A DNA stretch of 64,000 nucleotides, from contig CAMTDV010000013.1 of the NCBI GenBank assembly GCA_947069175.1, positions 25,857,857 through 25,921,856 of the forward strand, read 5' to 3'. Under the pieces are notes generated by a model. The model was not told the DNA's origin, searched no databases, and saw only the letters and a program-made list of their open reading frames with translations. The translations under genes were made by a program, and so were the position numbers. Numbering within the stretch: the stretch's first letter is position 1; each line of letters starts with the position of its first letter. Below are positions 1 through 12,075 of this stretch, in pieces. The DNA comes from Scalesia atractyloides. Taxonomy: Eukaryota > Streptophyta > Magnoliopsida > Asterales > Asteraceae.

Positions 1-540
1 GAGAGTATCCACATATATAGGTGCATCAGCAAGCATGATGTTTTTTGTATTTGGATGATGTGTGAACATCAATTATTGGGTGAAAGGAAGTGATTTTGTC
101 GTTTTTTCTCAAAAGTGGATAGGTAGTTATGAGGTAGTTTGATTTGCAGAGCCGTGATCGGAGATGATAAGGTAGGAATAGTGAAGAAGATGAGAGTAAT
201 GGACCGCTTTGAAGAATTTTGAATTCGAGACGGTAGTGAAAAGCTCTGTTTGGAATGGAACAGGGATTTATAAAGGGAAAAAAGTGAATGCTGACGTGGC
301 AGCGGTTTCAAAAGATCTGATGGCTAACATCTGTCCATGTAGCAACCTCTGTTGGATAATGGATGACAGTTGTTGTGGAACCTCTGTTGGGAAGCAATAG
401 AGGTTGGGAACAGTGGATAGGAACAGTGGTGATTATACTCTATCAGAGGATAGATATCAGAGGTTAGAGCAAACAGTGATAAATGGGAATTATTTTTAAG
501 GATTTATTCAAAATTTTCAATTTTAAAACTATTTTAAGGA
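1..540 (-). repeat. Possible 3' LTR of the neighbouring copia element
   Basis: No gene is seen here. On the - strand this stretch follows the end of the copia RNase H frame, where a 3' LTR is expected. A TATA-like TTTATAAA lies at about 268-276 on the - strand, followed by a pyrimidine-rich leader-like stretch, as in LTR promoters. Short repeats of AACCTCTGTTGG occur at 345-400. The left end lies outside the window and no terminal TG/CA or target duplication could be fixed, so this is an inference from position and the TATA box. Confidence 0.35.
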
Positions 541-575
541 TTAATTATTGATTTTTTGAAAACATTTTAATGCTT

Positions 576-3500
576 TTATTTATGGAAAATGAAATATTCC
601 TTGTAATCCATGTTTAGCATACCAATCATAGACATCAAACTTTCAAAGGTAGATGTGTCTAAAGCTTTTGTCAACATATCTGCCAGTTGATCCTTAGTTG
701 GAACATGATGCAGAGAAATCAAACTTTTTTCATAGCAATCCCTCACAAAGTGATGTCTGATGTCAATGTGCTTTGTTGTGGAATATGAGACTGGATTTTT
801 GATGATGTTTTCAACTGCTTGACTATCTAACATGAGAGGAGTCTTTAGAGCAGCTACACCAAAATCCAACAATTGGTTTTGAAACCACAAAAGTTGAGTA
901 GTGCAACTAGCAGTAGCAATATACTCAACCTCTACTATGGCTGTTGAAACTACAACTTGCTTTTTTGCTTTGCCAAGAAACTAAGGAATTGCCTAGAAAC
1001 TGGCATCCTCCTGATGTGGACTTCCTTGTGGCATGGCATCCAACAAAGTCATTATTTGAATAACCTGAAAGCTCAATATTTCCATTAGCAGGATACTATA
1101 TACCAAGTGTGAGAGCACCTTTTATGTAACTGATTATCCTTTTTACAGTAATAAGATTTGACTTTCTAGGTGCTGACTGGGATATGGCATAGACACATGT
1201 TCCAAACATGATGTCTGGCCTTGATGCAGTTAGGTACAATAAAGACCCAATCATGCTTCTATAAAGAGTTTGATCAACCAAGTCATCTTTGTCATCAGTA
1301 GTGACCAATTTGGATGTGGCCATGGGTGTACTAAATGGCTTACAATCATTCATATCAAATTTTGTAAGTAGTTCTTTGAGATACTTGCTTTGATGAACGA
1401 ATATACCATTTTGCAATTGCTTAACTTGGAGACCAAGGAAGCATTGAAATTCACTCATAGCACTCATTTCAAACTCTTCTGTTATGAGTTCTCTAAACTC
1501 TTCACACATGGTAGAGCACGTGGATCCAAAAATGATGTCAACCACATAGGACAAGCATCAAATCCTTTCCTTTCCATTTTAAAAACAAAATTTTATCAAT
1601 TTTACATCTTGTAAAGCCTATGGATAAGAGAAAGGTGGAAAGAGTTTCATGTCAGGCTCTAGGTGCTTGTTTCAAGCCATATAAAGCTTTGTTTAGCTTG
1701 TAAACATGATCTGGATAAAAAAAAAGCATCTTCAAAACCAGGGGGTTGGCATACATATACTTGTTCCTTGATTTTGCCACATAAGAAAGCACACTTGATA
1801 TCCATTTGATACACATTGATGTTGTGGTTGGCAGCAAAGGCTAAGAACAATCTAATGGCGTCCGGTCTTGCAACAGGAGCAAATGTTTCAACATAATCAA
1901 TGCCCTCTTCTTGTCTATAGTCTTGAACCATAATCCTAGCTTTGTTTTTGACAACAATGCCCCTTTCATCTGTTTTGTTCTTGAAGACCAATTTTGTGCC
2001 AATTGGAATGCATCCTGAGGCAATGGTACAAGTTCCCATACTTGTTGTCTTTTGAACTATAGGAGCTCTTCTCGCATAGCCTCTACCCAACTATTGTCTT
2101 TTAATGCCTCTTAGTACTTGACAAGTTGTGTGAGAGATAGAAAACTAGCAAAAAGACAAATATTTGGGATTGACTTCTTGTGTACACCCCTTCATTTATG
2201 TTGCCAATAACTTGGTCTGGTGGGTGATTTTTAAGGTAGATCAGATCTCCCTTGTATAGAATTATGGCATTGAGAGGTGAGGGCTGCAGATGGGAATCAT
2301 CTGAGCTAACATCTATTGGCAATTTTAAAGAGACAACATCTGTTTGGAAAGGAAGTGGAGGTATAGGTGGGATAGGGTAAAAATGGGTTGACTTTTGTTC
2401 ACAGAAAATGGACTTTTCTCAATAGGGTTTGACTTGATGAGCTGGTAGAGGTTTGAGGATTGACAATACTTGATGCAGCAGTGGCAGAGTTTTGATAGTT
2501 GTTTTGAACATCTGTTCCTCTTGAAGTGGAAGTGACTTTGTATTGTGGAATCACAATGTCATATCCATAATCTTAATGGGAAGATTGTGGTGTACCTGCA
2601 ATGTTAGTCTTGACAGACACATCTTCAAATGTAAATTTATTTAGATCAAATAATTCAGTAGGATTTGCTGGGATTTTTAATGAAGAAAGTTCATTGAACT
2701 TTACATTCAATGTCTCTTCCACACACCTGGTCCTTGTGTTAAACACTTTATAGGCCTTGGCAGTGGTTGAGTATCCTAGAAAATAACACAATCTACTTTG
2801 GCTGCAAATTTTGAAATGGAATCTTTTAAGTTTATAATGAAACGTGGGCAGCCAACAATTTTGAAATAAGAGATCAGTGATTTGATATTGTACAATGTTT
2901 CATAAGCAGTTTTTTGATGCCCGGGGTTAATCAAAACTTTGTTCTGTACATAGCAATCAGTGTTTACAGCCTCTGCCCAAAAAGACAAGGGCAAACCTGA
3001 GTCTGCAAGCATTGTTCTATCAGCTTCAATTAGAGTTCTATTTTTCCTTTTAACCACTCCATTTTGTTCTGGTGTCCTTGGGATGCTGTTTTGCCTCACA
3101 ATCCCTTTTGACACACAGGAATCATCCAACTCCTTATTTCTAAACTCTATTCCATTATCACTCCTAAAGATTTTTACTGGCAAGTCAAATTGCTTCTCAA
3201 ATTTTCTTACAAAGTCCTGCAAAATACCTGCAGTCTCATCTTTGGAGTGCAAAAAGTAAGTCCATATAAACCTTGAAAAATCATCAATTATAACAAGGCA
3301 GTACATCTTCTTTTTAAGACTCATGATTTTAACAGGGTCAAACAAATCCATGTGTAACAATTGTAAACACTTGCTTGTTTTAGACTCTTCAATTGATTTG
3401 TATGAACTTTTATGTTGTTTACCTTTTAAACAGGAAACACAATGTTCATTACATGTGAATTATTTTAATGGAAGACCTCTTACAAGACCTTGTTTAGAGA

Positions 3501-3975
3501 GTGTGGTGATAGTCTTAAGATTTGTATAACCAAGTCTTTTATGCCATAGTTCTGTTTCTTTGATAGAGGCAACTAAGAACAGACATGCATTAGTCATTGG
3601 ATTATCCTTCAACATATCAACCACATACACATTGCCACTCCTGTGAGCAACAAGTTGTGCTTTGCTCTCAGCAATGATGGCTTCAATCTTTTTAACCACT
3701 TCTGGCCCAACAATCTTACAATGCTTCTTAGTGAAGAATGATCCATAACCTTTGTCACTTATTTGAGACACACTAAGAAGATTGAACTTAAGATTGTCAA
3801 TAATATTAACATTTTCAAACTTGATTTTCCCTGCTTGAACTGTCCCTGACCCCAACACCTTACCTTTTGAGTTGTTACCAAATGATATATCACCCCCTCC
3901 ATGTGCTAGAAAATATTTGAGAAGGGCTCTACATCTTGTCATGTGTCTGGAGCCTCCACTATCTACATACCATAA
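576..3975 (-). mobile_element. Decayed Ty1/copia retrotransposon polyprotein
   Basis: The - strand holds copia polyprotein domains in the usual order PR-INT-RT-RNaseH, broken by stops and frame changes. From the right: a protease site reading DSGGSRHMT (about 3940-3965; copia elements usually have a Cys after the Gly); a GAG-pre-integrase segment ending near ELWHKRLGYTNL (3460-3942); the integrase core with MDLF, SDNG and PEQNG motifs (2776-3360); a linker with GYSTTAKAYKVFN (2573-2791); the RT N-terminus with ETFAPVARPDAIR and DIKCAFL (1659-2090); the RT C-terminus (1096-1554), whose catalytic YVDD reads YVVD; and RNase H (576-1095), interrupted by stops. The lost Asp and at least five frame breaks make it inactive. 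GNNSKGKVLG and KFNLLSVSQ suggest a SIRE-like lineage, but I am not sure. No 5' LTR was recognised on the right. Confidence 0.9.
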
Positions 3976-4049
3976 ACTATCAAGTCAAGTAGAAGCTCAT
4001 TACACATCAGTAACATGTTAGTTTTGGTGAATGTCCAAAGCCAAAATGG

Positions 4050-4580
4050 CTTTGGATGGGGTCACAGTTATTTCAGTCTCAAGTCAAGGAGAATGGTCAG
4101 AGTTCTGAACATATTTTTGAAACATCTATTTTGAACCATTTCCTGTCAAATGATTGTGGTTTGGTTGAAATTATTCCAACAAACTGGGCTGGTCAAGAAA
4201 TTAAAGTCACTGAACATAATGGTAAGAAAATTGTTCTAGAAAGACGATAAGGATCCTCAACTTTTGAGGAGAATGAGAAGTATCAATTCAAACCTACCTG
4301 GACATAAAGTGTGACATTCTTGAAAACTTTAAGCTAATAGATTTCTCAACCATTGAAGGTGTAAAAGCATCTCAAGTCAAGATCATTCACTTAAAAGACC
4401 TTCCGGCAGATGTTACATCATCTGTTGACAAAAAGTGTGAAAAATGGAAGAAGAGAGAAAAGATAACAAACAATTTAATGGAAAACAATTACAACAATTT
4501 CATAGATTTCCATTGCACCACCACCCATCCCTCGACCCTCACACCACAATCGCACCAGCAAACCATTTTTATGGTGTAAT
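4050..4580 (+). pseudogene. Coding-like relic of unknown origin
   Basis: Two + strand open stretches in different frames lie beside the copia element but on the opposite strand. One runs 4056-4250 (64 codons from an ATG, with PTNWAGQEIKV near its end). The other runs from about 4279 to 4578, has no ATG and includes KIIHLKDLPADV and a Lys-rich stretch KCEKWKKREK. I recognise neither. Together they could be a frameshifted gene fragment or the gag or extra ORF of an unrelated element. Confidence is low that this was ever one gene. Confidence 0.25.
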
Positions 4581-4815
4581 ATGTATGAAATTGTGTAACG
4601 ACAATGAAAGATCATATTAGAATAGGAGAGTAGCCTTTTAAGGGTTCCATGTGATATCTAAGCCGTCATAAGCTTCTTTTGACTACACCATGTATAAAGC
4701 ATTATTTTTCTAATGTCCAACAAAATCAAACTTTCATTAAACAACCACACCTACTTGCAAGAAGCTAGCACATATAATCCAAAAGACAAAACAATGAACA
4801 AACAAAAGTATTAAC

Positions 4816-5010
4816 CTATACTATCGATATTAAAACACTTCCAATTCTCCTTAGAAAGGCCCGTCCGTCTCGATCTATTCTTGATCCACAAACGGAAAGG
4901 GTTCTAGCCTCTTCGATGACATTGGCAATTGAAGGGGTTTTCGTGTTGAAAATAGCGTTGTTTCTAGCCCTCCAAATACTCCAAATGAAAACATGGCTTT
5001 TCCTTTTTGG
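4816..5010 (-). mobile_element. LINE C-terminal relic (zf-RVT tail)
   Basis: The - strand translates as a short frame containing FIWSIWRARNNAIFN, followed by an Ala/Glu/Arg stretch and a stop at 4816-4818. The Trp-x-Ile-Trp-Arg-Ala-Arg-Asn-Asn pattern is typical of the C-terminal zf-RVT region of plant LINE reverse transcriptases. Upstream, at about 5030, the frame meets a stop, so only the 3' end of the element survives. This fits the 5' truncation normal for LINEs. No poly-A tail or target duplication was fixed. Confidence 0.6.
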
Positions 5011-5388
5011 TATGAATCATTGCGAACCAATATAGTGCACTCGTTTCATAAATGAGAATTTAACCGGAAAACTCTGACCATCACAAACAATAAACCTAAA
5101 TAAATGCTATGTAGGATGGATAACTTTTTATTTTAATAAAATATCCAGAATAAGAACATCAAAGTGAATTTCAGTGATCAATTAAAACAAAAAACAAATC
5201 ATAAATAACTTGATTATAACATTCCTGAAACTTATTACTATTTAACACTGATATCCCTTTAATAAACAAGTTCACACCCAAACTTCACAAAACGATTTCA
5301 AACTCGACTTCTCTATTTTACACCCCACTAAAAACATAATAAAATTTCTCTTTCTATTGCTTTTGGACCAAGACTCCAAATACATAAA

Positions 5389-5502
5389 TGGGCCGGTCTT
5401 AATAATACTAGTAGAGGCCCAAATCACTTTTTCTCCACTATCCGGTTACAAAAGAAACCCGACCCGGTATCATACATCTATCGTCTACCATCAAAACCCT
5501 AG
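5389..5502 (+). promoter_or_regulatory. U1-70K promoter motifs: two site II elements and a telo-box
   Basis: TGGGCC at 5389-5394 and its inverse GGCCCA at 5416-5421 match site II elements, which TCP factors bind. AAACCCTAG at 5494-5502 matches the plant telo-box. This pair is common upstream of growth-linked genes for translation and RNA processing, and it lies 150-260 bases before the U1-70K start codon. The match is to short consensus motifs; function is inferred. Confidence 0.45.
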
Positions 5503-5647
5503 CTCTTCCGTTAGGCAGCTGCTGCTGCTAACAAATCGATCTCACCGGCCACAATCTACCATCAAATCGTTTAGATTCATCGGTGTTAATGCTCGTTTTG
5601 CTGTAATCTCGGTGAAATCGTAACAATTTCGATCCGATATTGCAACC

Positions 5648-8600
5648 ATGGGCGATTACACTGATCCGTTCATGCGCGGCAACAACGCCGCCGTTCAGGC
5701 TCGGACTAAGCAACAGAATCGTGCGAATCTCATGCAGATGAAGCTGGTATTGTTATAGATTTGAATCGCTAGTTTTGATTGTTTTCTAATTGGAGTTTGT
5801 TTGTTAGGTTTTGTTACTATGTTATTTGTATGATGTGACTATTATTAACATAATAACCTATAGGTATTTAACTTTTTGGCAGTGGATTTGGAAACAGTTA
5901 GGGTTTATTATATTAGTCTTTGTAGTTTTTGGTTATTGATTGAACGTAGGGATCCGGATGAGAACTAGTATCATATAATTGTTCTAAACTAGATTAGAAA
6001 GCGGTGTATTACTTCGGTTAAACAAAAGGAAATATGAAATAGTTAGTAATGAAGGTTTAGGTATAGAAGATTAGAAAAATTACCAAAATTAATAAAAAGG
6101 GGCAAGGTTGTAAAAATCCCGACTAGGCGCAGATTAATCACCGATTACTCCTCGATTAATCCCGGTTAATCGCTAGTCTCCACCCTACCGCCCGACTAGC
6201 GTTTACTTCAACACTGCAAAGGGGTGAAGAATTTGGGGCGTTAACTAACTCTGGAGTTACATATCAGTATCCGCATTTGTTAAAGTTTCTACATTGATTC
6301 TTCCTAACTTGTCCCGCCATAGTCTCTTTCATATGCATAACCGATTTAAGTTTGTTTATTTTGTTTTCATACTAAGTTTTAAATCAAATAGAGAGACAAG
6401 TATACAAATTTTTTTCCTAACGTGTCCCGCCATAGTCTCTTTCATATACCTCACTTGTTCAGCTGCATCAATATCTTGTTTTTTTTTAACCATGTCTTTA
6501 GCATTACCTCACTTTTGGTAACCAAGCCAATCACTTCGGCTGCATCAGAAATCAAAAATAGGTTATGGCTATTTTTTTATGGATAGCCAGTTGAGCTGAA
6601 CATATATAATTTGTCTAATTTTTAATACATAATTGTGACACGTGGTGCAAGCAGTTACTTAATTATTAGGTATAGATTATTGAGTGGAGATGATGCGAGG
6701 TTATATTGACAAATATTAGCTTTTGTCCCCAACCTCAAATGGATTGCATATCTGCATGACTGGTGATACTTTTTCAATTTTAGACGGTATGTTTGATCTT
6801 TTTCTGTGAATACTTGGTTCTGATTTTTAGTATTTTGTGGTTTGCAGATTGGGCAGAGTCATCCAACTGGATTAACTAATAATCTGTTAAAGCTCTTTGA
6901 GCCCCGACCTCCTCTGGAGTATAAGCCACCACCTGAGAAGAGAAAATGTCCATCATACACTGGTATTTCATATATGTTTAATTACTCTACTTTTTTGCAT
7001 ACGTCATTGATGATTTTGGATTGGAGTATCTGATGGTTTTTTTTTTTGAAAGGCATGGCGCAGTTTGTTAGCAGCTTTGCTGAGCCTACTGATCCTGAAT
7101 ATGCTCCTCCTATAGTAAAGGGCGAAACTCCTGTAAGATGTTGCATTTAGCAAACTAATTAAACGTCTGCAGAACATTCTATCATGTGCAATTATCTTTT
7201 GATTAAAAGCTTTTGTTCTGTAAATGAAACGAATTTCATGACACTGCTTACATCACACTGTTGTGAATATCACGACTTCACGGCTTACATCACACTATTG
7301 TGAATATCACGACTTCACGGAATTTTCTAGTTAGTTCATGTTTTGCTTATCTCGGGAAAGTTCTAAAGGCATCTGTTTAAGCGCCGAGAAGACTCCTTTT
7401 GCAATTGTCAACAAGATCCATTTTTTTGTTTTGAATGAGAGCCTGTCGTTTTATAGATGGTGTTGTAAAGGCAGAACTATTAATTCACAGCTTTATGTTT
7501 TCTTGTTTATTCGTGTAAATCAGGGCCAAAAGAAGGCTAGGATTCATCAGCTACGGCTCGAAGAAGGCGCAAAAAAGGCTGCGAGGAACTTGAGAAATGT
7601 AAGAAGGCATCTTTTTATATATATAGGGGTTGGTTAACGTACAATATTCCTTAACGTACGATGTGTACGAGATGAAATTACGCACATTATAAAACTCAAA
7701 AACCCTAATCACGCATGAATATAATCACGCATGTACAAAATCAGTAATCATGCATGGGTAAAAAACCTAATCACGCATGTTATAAAAATAATCACACATG
7801 TTATAATTTCATCAGCGCACGCAGCGTACGTTAAGCAAAATTGTACAATACACTTTCACTATATATATATAGGGTGAGGATCTGTTAGGAACTAGCATTT
7901 ATGGCGAGAACCACGAGAAGTAGTATGAACACAATCAAAACTACCTAAGAAAGCTTAAAAAACACACAAGTTCTCAAGTTCTCTCCTTAAAGCTAGTTCC
8001 CGCATGAACCCTACACCCCCCCCCCCCACAATATATATATGTATATACATATATATATATATATATTAGTTGATTGATTCTAGGAGGCAGTATGACTTAA
8101 GTATGGGTGCCTGGTGACTTATGCAGATGATCCCAACAATGACCCAAATATATCCGGAGATCCTTATAAGACATTGTTTGTTGCTAGGCTTGTGAGTAAT
8201 TCCGCCTTTTGGATTTACTATATTCCATATATTTTTTTATAATATTATTAACTTGATAGTTTTTTTACTTTCAGAACTATGAGACAACGGAGAGCAGAGT
8301 AAAAAGGGAGTTTGAGGCATATGGTCCCATCAAACGGGTAGGTTTTGTAGAGTACCCTGTAAAGGGACTCAAGGTTATAGCCTTTTGTTCGGTAAGAGGT
8401 TTGATTTTTTGTGGTACTAGGACATGTGGGTAACATCTCTTTTTGTTGTCTGCTAGAAACATTTTAAAATTTTAAATTTCAGAGAAAAAAACTCGTATAT
8501 TTGCTGACGAGTCAATTTTCTTGTGAACAAACTTTCCAGCAACTGTTTTGACAGACTTAATCATATTTCAGTAACTGGGTTATCTTGATAAATGGTATAT

Positions 8601-11250
8601 ATAAATCAAAGATAAATGGTATATAAAATCAAATATATAGATTATACAGTTTAGTTTCAGCATAGCAAGATACTAATAACAGATGATGACAAATTTGGTT
8701 TGCCAACTGTCACCTCGTTTATTTGGGTTTTGAACACATTTTATCATATAATTTCTGAAAATATGAACTTGAGGTAATGTAAGTCAAACTTTTCATCGTC
8801 AATGTGACTACATTTAACTGGTTAGTGCTTAGTACAAACAATATGGTAAGTTTGAGAATATTATGTGCCTTTTTTTGCTCTGGAAGATAGTATCATAGTA
8901 TCCGTCGGAAGTTCAGTGAAATCAGTTCTCAGGTATTATTGCCTACCCCCCCCCCCCCCCTCCCCCTTCTACCCACCCTGTTAGTTTCTTTTCCCTCTGC
9001 TTAGATCATAACTTCAAGACTTCGAGATTTTGGGTATTCTAGTAGAGCTTATAGCCACCATCAGCTAGTAAGTTTCAAGGTAAATGGTACTTTATGTTCC
9101 TTAGTTTGTACAGTATCCTACTTGAGCAGATGAATGATTTGGTCTCTAAATTCTGCAACAAATGAAGACTGACAGCTTTTTGGTAAAATATATCGGGAGT
9201 GCATCTTTTCTCTTCTTTTCTAAGTTCAGTATATGCATTTCTTGCTACTGAAATTTTACCTTTTCTAAGTTCAGTATATGCATCTTCTATCCAAAATGTT
9301 TCAGAAGTTGAGAAGAATTCCCGGTATTATATATATTTATATAGCTATCGTTTATAGTAACATTTTATTTAAATAATAATCCCTGGTAAGGGAAGGTTAG
9401 TTGGTAAGTTGGCCAAAATTATTGTGCAACTCTAGCAAGTGACGGTGATGATGCATCTTGCCTGCGAAGCGTTTGATTGAAAGGTGAGCACGGCTTTCGA
9501 GGCTTAGTGCTTGTCTGCCGTGCATTAGGATTATTTAATTTTACAATTGCTAACTTTTTTCGTGCGTTTGTTAATACTCTGTTGAAAGTGTATGGGTTAG
9601 ATGTGTATGTTCTTTTCTCTAACTCATAAGAGTTACAGGTTCGCTTGATTGCTGATAAAGAAACGAACAAACCAAGAGGATATGCTTTCATTGAGTACAT
9701 GCATACGCGTGATATGAAAGGTTTTCTTCTTTCAATTCTTATTTTTTGCATTTGCATCTCTTTCTTTTCAACAAAATTTACTTCTTGTACCCCCTACTCA
9801 AACTTTCAAAACTCTACTTTGTCACTTCCTCATTTATATGTAAACTAGTGGGTTACCACCCCCGCGCTGTAACATTTTCGAAATGTAGATAAAAGGTAAG
9901 CAAATCGCGAGAGTTTAACTTGTTTGATGTTTTAGTTAAAGGACTAAACATGTCATTATTAAACTTGAGGGGCTAAACATGTTACTATTAAAGTTGCTTT
10001 ACTTAAAGGGATAAACATTTCGTTACCAAAATCGAGGGGCTAAACATGTCAAAGTTGAGGGGCTAAAGTTGGTTAATGCCAAAGTTGAGGGGCCAAAGTT
10101 GGTATGTGACAGAAGAGCATATTTATAGTATATGTAATGAGTTGAAGTTGCCCCTCTACTTTCTATGTTGTCATTTTTTTTTACCGATGGTTGAATTGTA
10201 CCGTGATGTATAGCCGCATACAAACAAGCGGACGGAAGGAAGATTGATAACCGCAGGGTGCTTGTGGATGTTGAACGTGGGAGGACCGTTCCTAATTGGC
10301 GACCTCGTAGGCTCGGTGGTGGACTCGGTACGACTAGGGTTGGCGGTGAAGAAGTCAACCAGAGGGTCTCTGGGAGGTATGTTTTTTTGTTCTATGATGT
10401 TTTACGTCATATTAAATACGCCGGCTATTCTTTTCCCTAACATGTCGAAATGATTTTCTATGATGGTCAGAGAACAACAATCAGGGGGACCGACTCGATC
10501 TGTGGAACCAAGAGGACATGAAGAACGTGATAGGTGACACAAATAATATCGTTTAATCTTATACCTCTTTAGTTATAGTGGGTTCGTTGTAATTGTTTAT
10601 TATCGTAATAATTCAGGGAGAGGGAGAAGTCTCGTGAAAGGGTTAAGGAGAGGGGACGTGAAAAGTCTCGGGAACGGTCTCATGATAAACCAAGGGATAG
10701 GGAGCATCGTGAAGATAGGCATCATCGGGATCGGGATCGGAAGTCAGACCGGGACAGAGACAGAGACCGCAGTGGTCGTGACCGTGACAGACACCGGGAC
10801 CGGGACCGTAGCGGCCGTGATCGTGATCGAAGTGGCCGTGACCGTGATCGCTATCGTGACAAAGATCGGGAGGGTGACGTTGAACATATGGACCGTGATC
10901 ATGAGCATGACTGTGGGCGATCACGTGACAAGGATTATGAGTATGATCGGGTTGATAGACATGAGAGAGACAAACATGGGGATAGGCAAAAGAGCTATGA
11001 GCGTGGTGACCCGGAGGAAATGTATGACCAACCGATACATGGGAACAGGGTTGACCACGAGCGGGATCTTGGAGGCTATGACGACTACTATGATCAAGAG
11101 CGGTACGGTCATCAAGATCGTGATCATGATCGTTATTATGAGATGGAGGAAGAGAACTATGAACCAGGAAAGGTTGATCCACATGAGAAGGATCATGACC
11201 GTTTGTATCGGCAATCGGACAGGTCGCTTTCACGTGAGTATGAGTATTGA
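5648..11250 (+). CDS. U1-70K: U1 small nuclear ribonucleoprotein 70 kDa
   Basis: U1-70K binds stem-loop I of U1 snRNA and helps U1 recognise 5' splice sites in the nucleus. Exons: 5648-5746, 6848-6962, 7053-7132, 7524-7598, 8102-8191, 8275-8337, 9639-9720, 10214-10376, 10471-10533 and 10617-11250. They join in phase to 487 codons plus TGA (Arabidopsis has 427). The N-terminus MGDYTDPFMR starts the family's U1snRNP70 domain, which contains GQSHPTGLTNNLLKLFEPRP. The RRM spans residues about 145-223, with RNP2 LFVARL (148-153) and RNP1 RGYAFIEY (187-194), followed by VERGRTVPNWRPRRLGGGLG. From about residue 277 the tail is Arg/Asp/Glu/His-rich, where SR proteins dock. Exon 5 is the least certain: the phase-0 acceptor at 8102 adds YGCLVTYA before DDPNNDP, where Arabidopsis has a short KKY. 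Introns carry several MITEs and repeats. Confidence 0.96.
6103..6216. mobile_element. Small hAT-type MITE in U1-70K intron 1
   Basis: A 114-bp element starts CAAGGTTG and ends CAACACTG, giving short imperfect terminal inverted repeats. It is flanked by AAAAGGGG on the left and CAAAGGGG on the right, an 8-bp target duplication with one mismatch. Eight-base duplications are the mark of hAT transposases. The interior carries repeated GATTAATC-type motifs. Confidence 0.6.
6298..6455. repeat. Direct repeat in U1-70K intron 1
   Basis: The phrase GTCCCGCCATAGTCTCTTTC occurs twice, near 6310 and 6425, about 116 bases apart and with similar flanks. It looks like a partial tandem duplication inside the intron. 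Confidence 0.5.
7246..7320. repeat. Two-copy 37-bp tandem repeat in U1-70K intron 3
   Basis: A 37-base unit starting GCTTACATCACACT is repeated at 7246 and 7283 with one visible difference. It lies in the intron before exon 4 and has no coding meaning that I can see. Confidence 0.8.
7625..7862. mobile_element. MITE 1 in U1-70K intron 4
   Basis: The left end (GGGGTTGGTTAACGTACAAT) and the reverse complement of the right end (GTGAAAGTGTATTGTACAAT) begin imperfect inverted repeats of about 45 bp that share CTTAACGTACG and GATGAAATTA. The interior repeats the motif AATCACGCATG several times. Both ends abut TATATATA, so the element probably inserted in a TA microsatellite. Confidence 0.6.
7870..8013. 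mobile_element. MITE 2 in U1-70K intron 4, next to MITE 1
   Basis: The left end reads TAGGGTGAGG then GGAACTAGC, and the reverse complement of the right end reads TAGGGTTCATGCGGGAACTA. This gives imperfect inverted repeats of about 35 bp. It sits directly beside MITE 1, separated by a TA run, and is followed by a C-homopolymer and another TA run before exon 5. Confidence 0.55.
9925..10115 (+). repeat. Degenerate tandem repeat in U1-70K intron 7
   Basis: Variants of AAAGTTGAGGGGCTAAACATG are repeated about seven times, with unit length near 25-30 bases and much drift. This fits an intronic minisatellite or a TE-internal repeat. It stops about 100 bases before exon 8. Confidence 0.6.
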
Positions 11251-11780
11251 AGTGGTTCAGGTTATGATTTGCTGTCGGGTCGGTTTGTTTCCTTTATTGG
11301 TGGATTGCTTTTAGTGTTCCGTGTCAAGTTTTTATATGCGTTGAACTTGTTTGACGTTTCTTAGAGATTGCTTGCCTACTGCCTAGTCGTTTAAGTTCTA
11401 TTACTGGATGACTCATGGGTGTGTTTTCTGCCATTTTCTTTTATATATTACGAAGTTATAAAACAAGTAACTTATATGTAAGGTGTTTGGACCTGCCAAC
11501 CTTAACCCGTTCTACTATGTGGGTTAGCATTTGTTATGATCTGTGTAATTGGGTGGAGTTATAATCACCAAGCTGGGTCTAAACGGTAGATTGAAATGAA
11601 CGGACTTGAGTACCTTCAATGGTACCGTGTTGGTGTTGTCACCACCTACCGGCTACTGTCTTTATCGTCACAATTACCTTCCAACCATACAAAGCACATT
11701 AGAACAACAATCATACGTGGTTTATAGTTTTGAACTTTGACTCACTGTTTTTATGTTAAATAATCAATTCAAAATCTAGT
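11251..11780 (+). other. U1-70K 3' flank; no gene seen
   Basis: This is AT-rich sequence after the U1-70K stop, presumably 3' UTR and intergenic DNA. I see no ORF of note and could not place a polyadenylation site. Confidence 0.4.
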
Positions 11781-12075
11781 TTTTTTTAAACGGCCAACAT
11801 AATCAATTCCGAGCAATCTTGGGGCACCTACTGGACCAAACGGAGTATTCCGAGTTCACCACCAATTCCGGGGAAAACCAGGTAACCCACCGTCTGTAGG
11901 CACAACGGTGAAATTATCCGTAAAACTCATGTGGCTTAAGAATCAAACTCAGGTTTCCCTAGGTCTCATATTATTGCCCATCAGTGTTTTACTTTACACC
12001 AAGTGAAAGTTGAACCTCTATCTCCCAAGAGAAATGTAATTCTTTCACCACTTAATCTAGAGAACATTGGCCCAA
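11780..12075 (-). mobile_element. tRNA-derived SINE-like element
   Basis: On the - strand this starts with a tRNA-like head (TTAAGTGGTGAAAG as an A-box-like motif and GAGGTTCAACTTTC as a B-box-like motif, about 40 bases apart). It continues through a unique body and ends GTTGGCCGTTTAAAAAAAA, an A-rich tail. That layout is the SINE plan. It is degenerate and no target duplication was fixed. Confidence 0.5.

Noticed and set aside
8935..8975. C-homopolymer in U1-70K intron 6 as a regulatory polypyrimidine tract
   Set aside because: It is far from any acceptor and looks like simple microsatellite growth.
10634..11314. Long overlapping ORFs in other frames and on the - strand of the last U1-70K exon
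   Set aside because: They are shadows of the repetitive Arg/Asp codons of U1-70K; the true frame continues the RRM protein in phase from exon 9.
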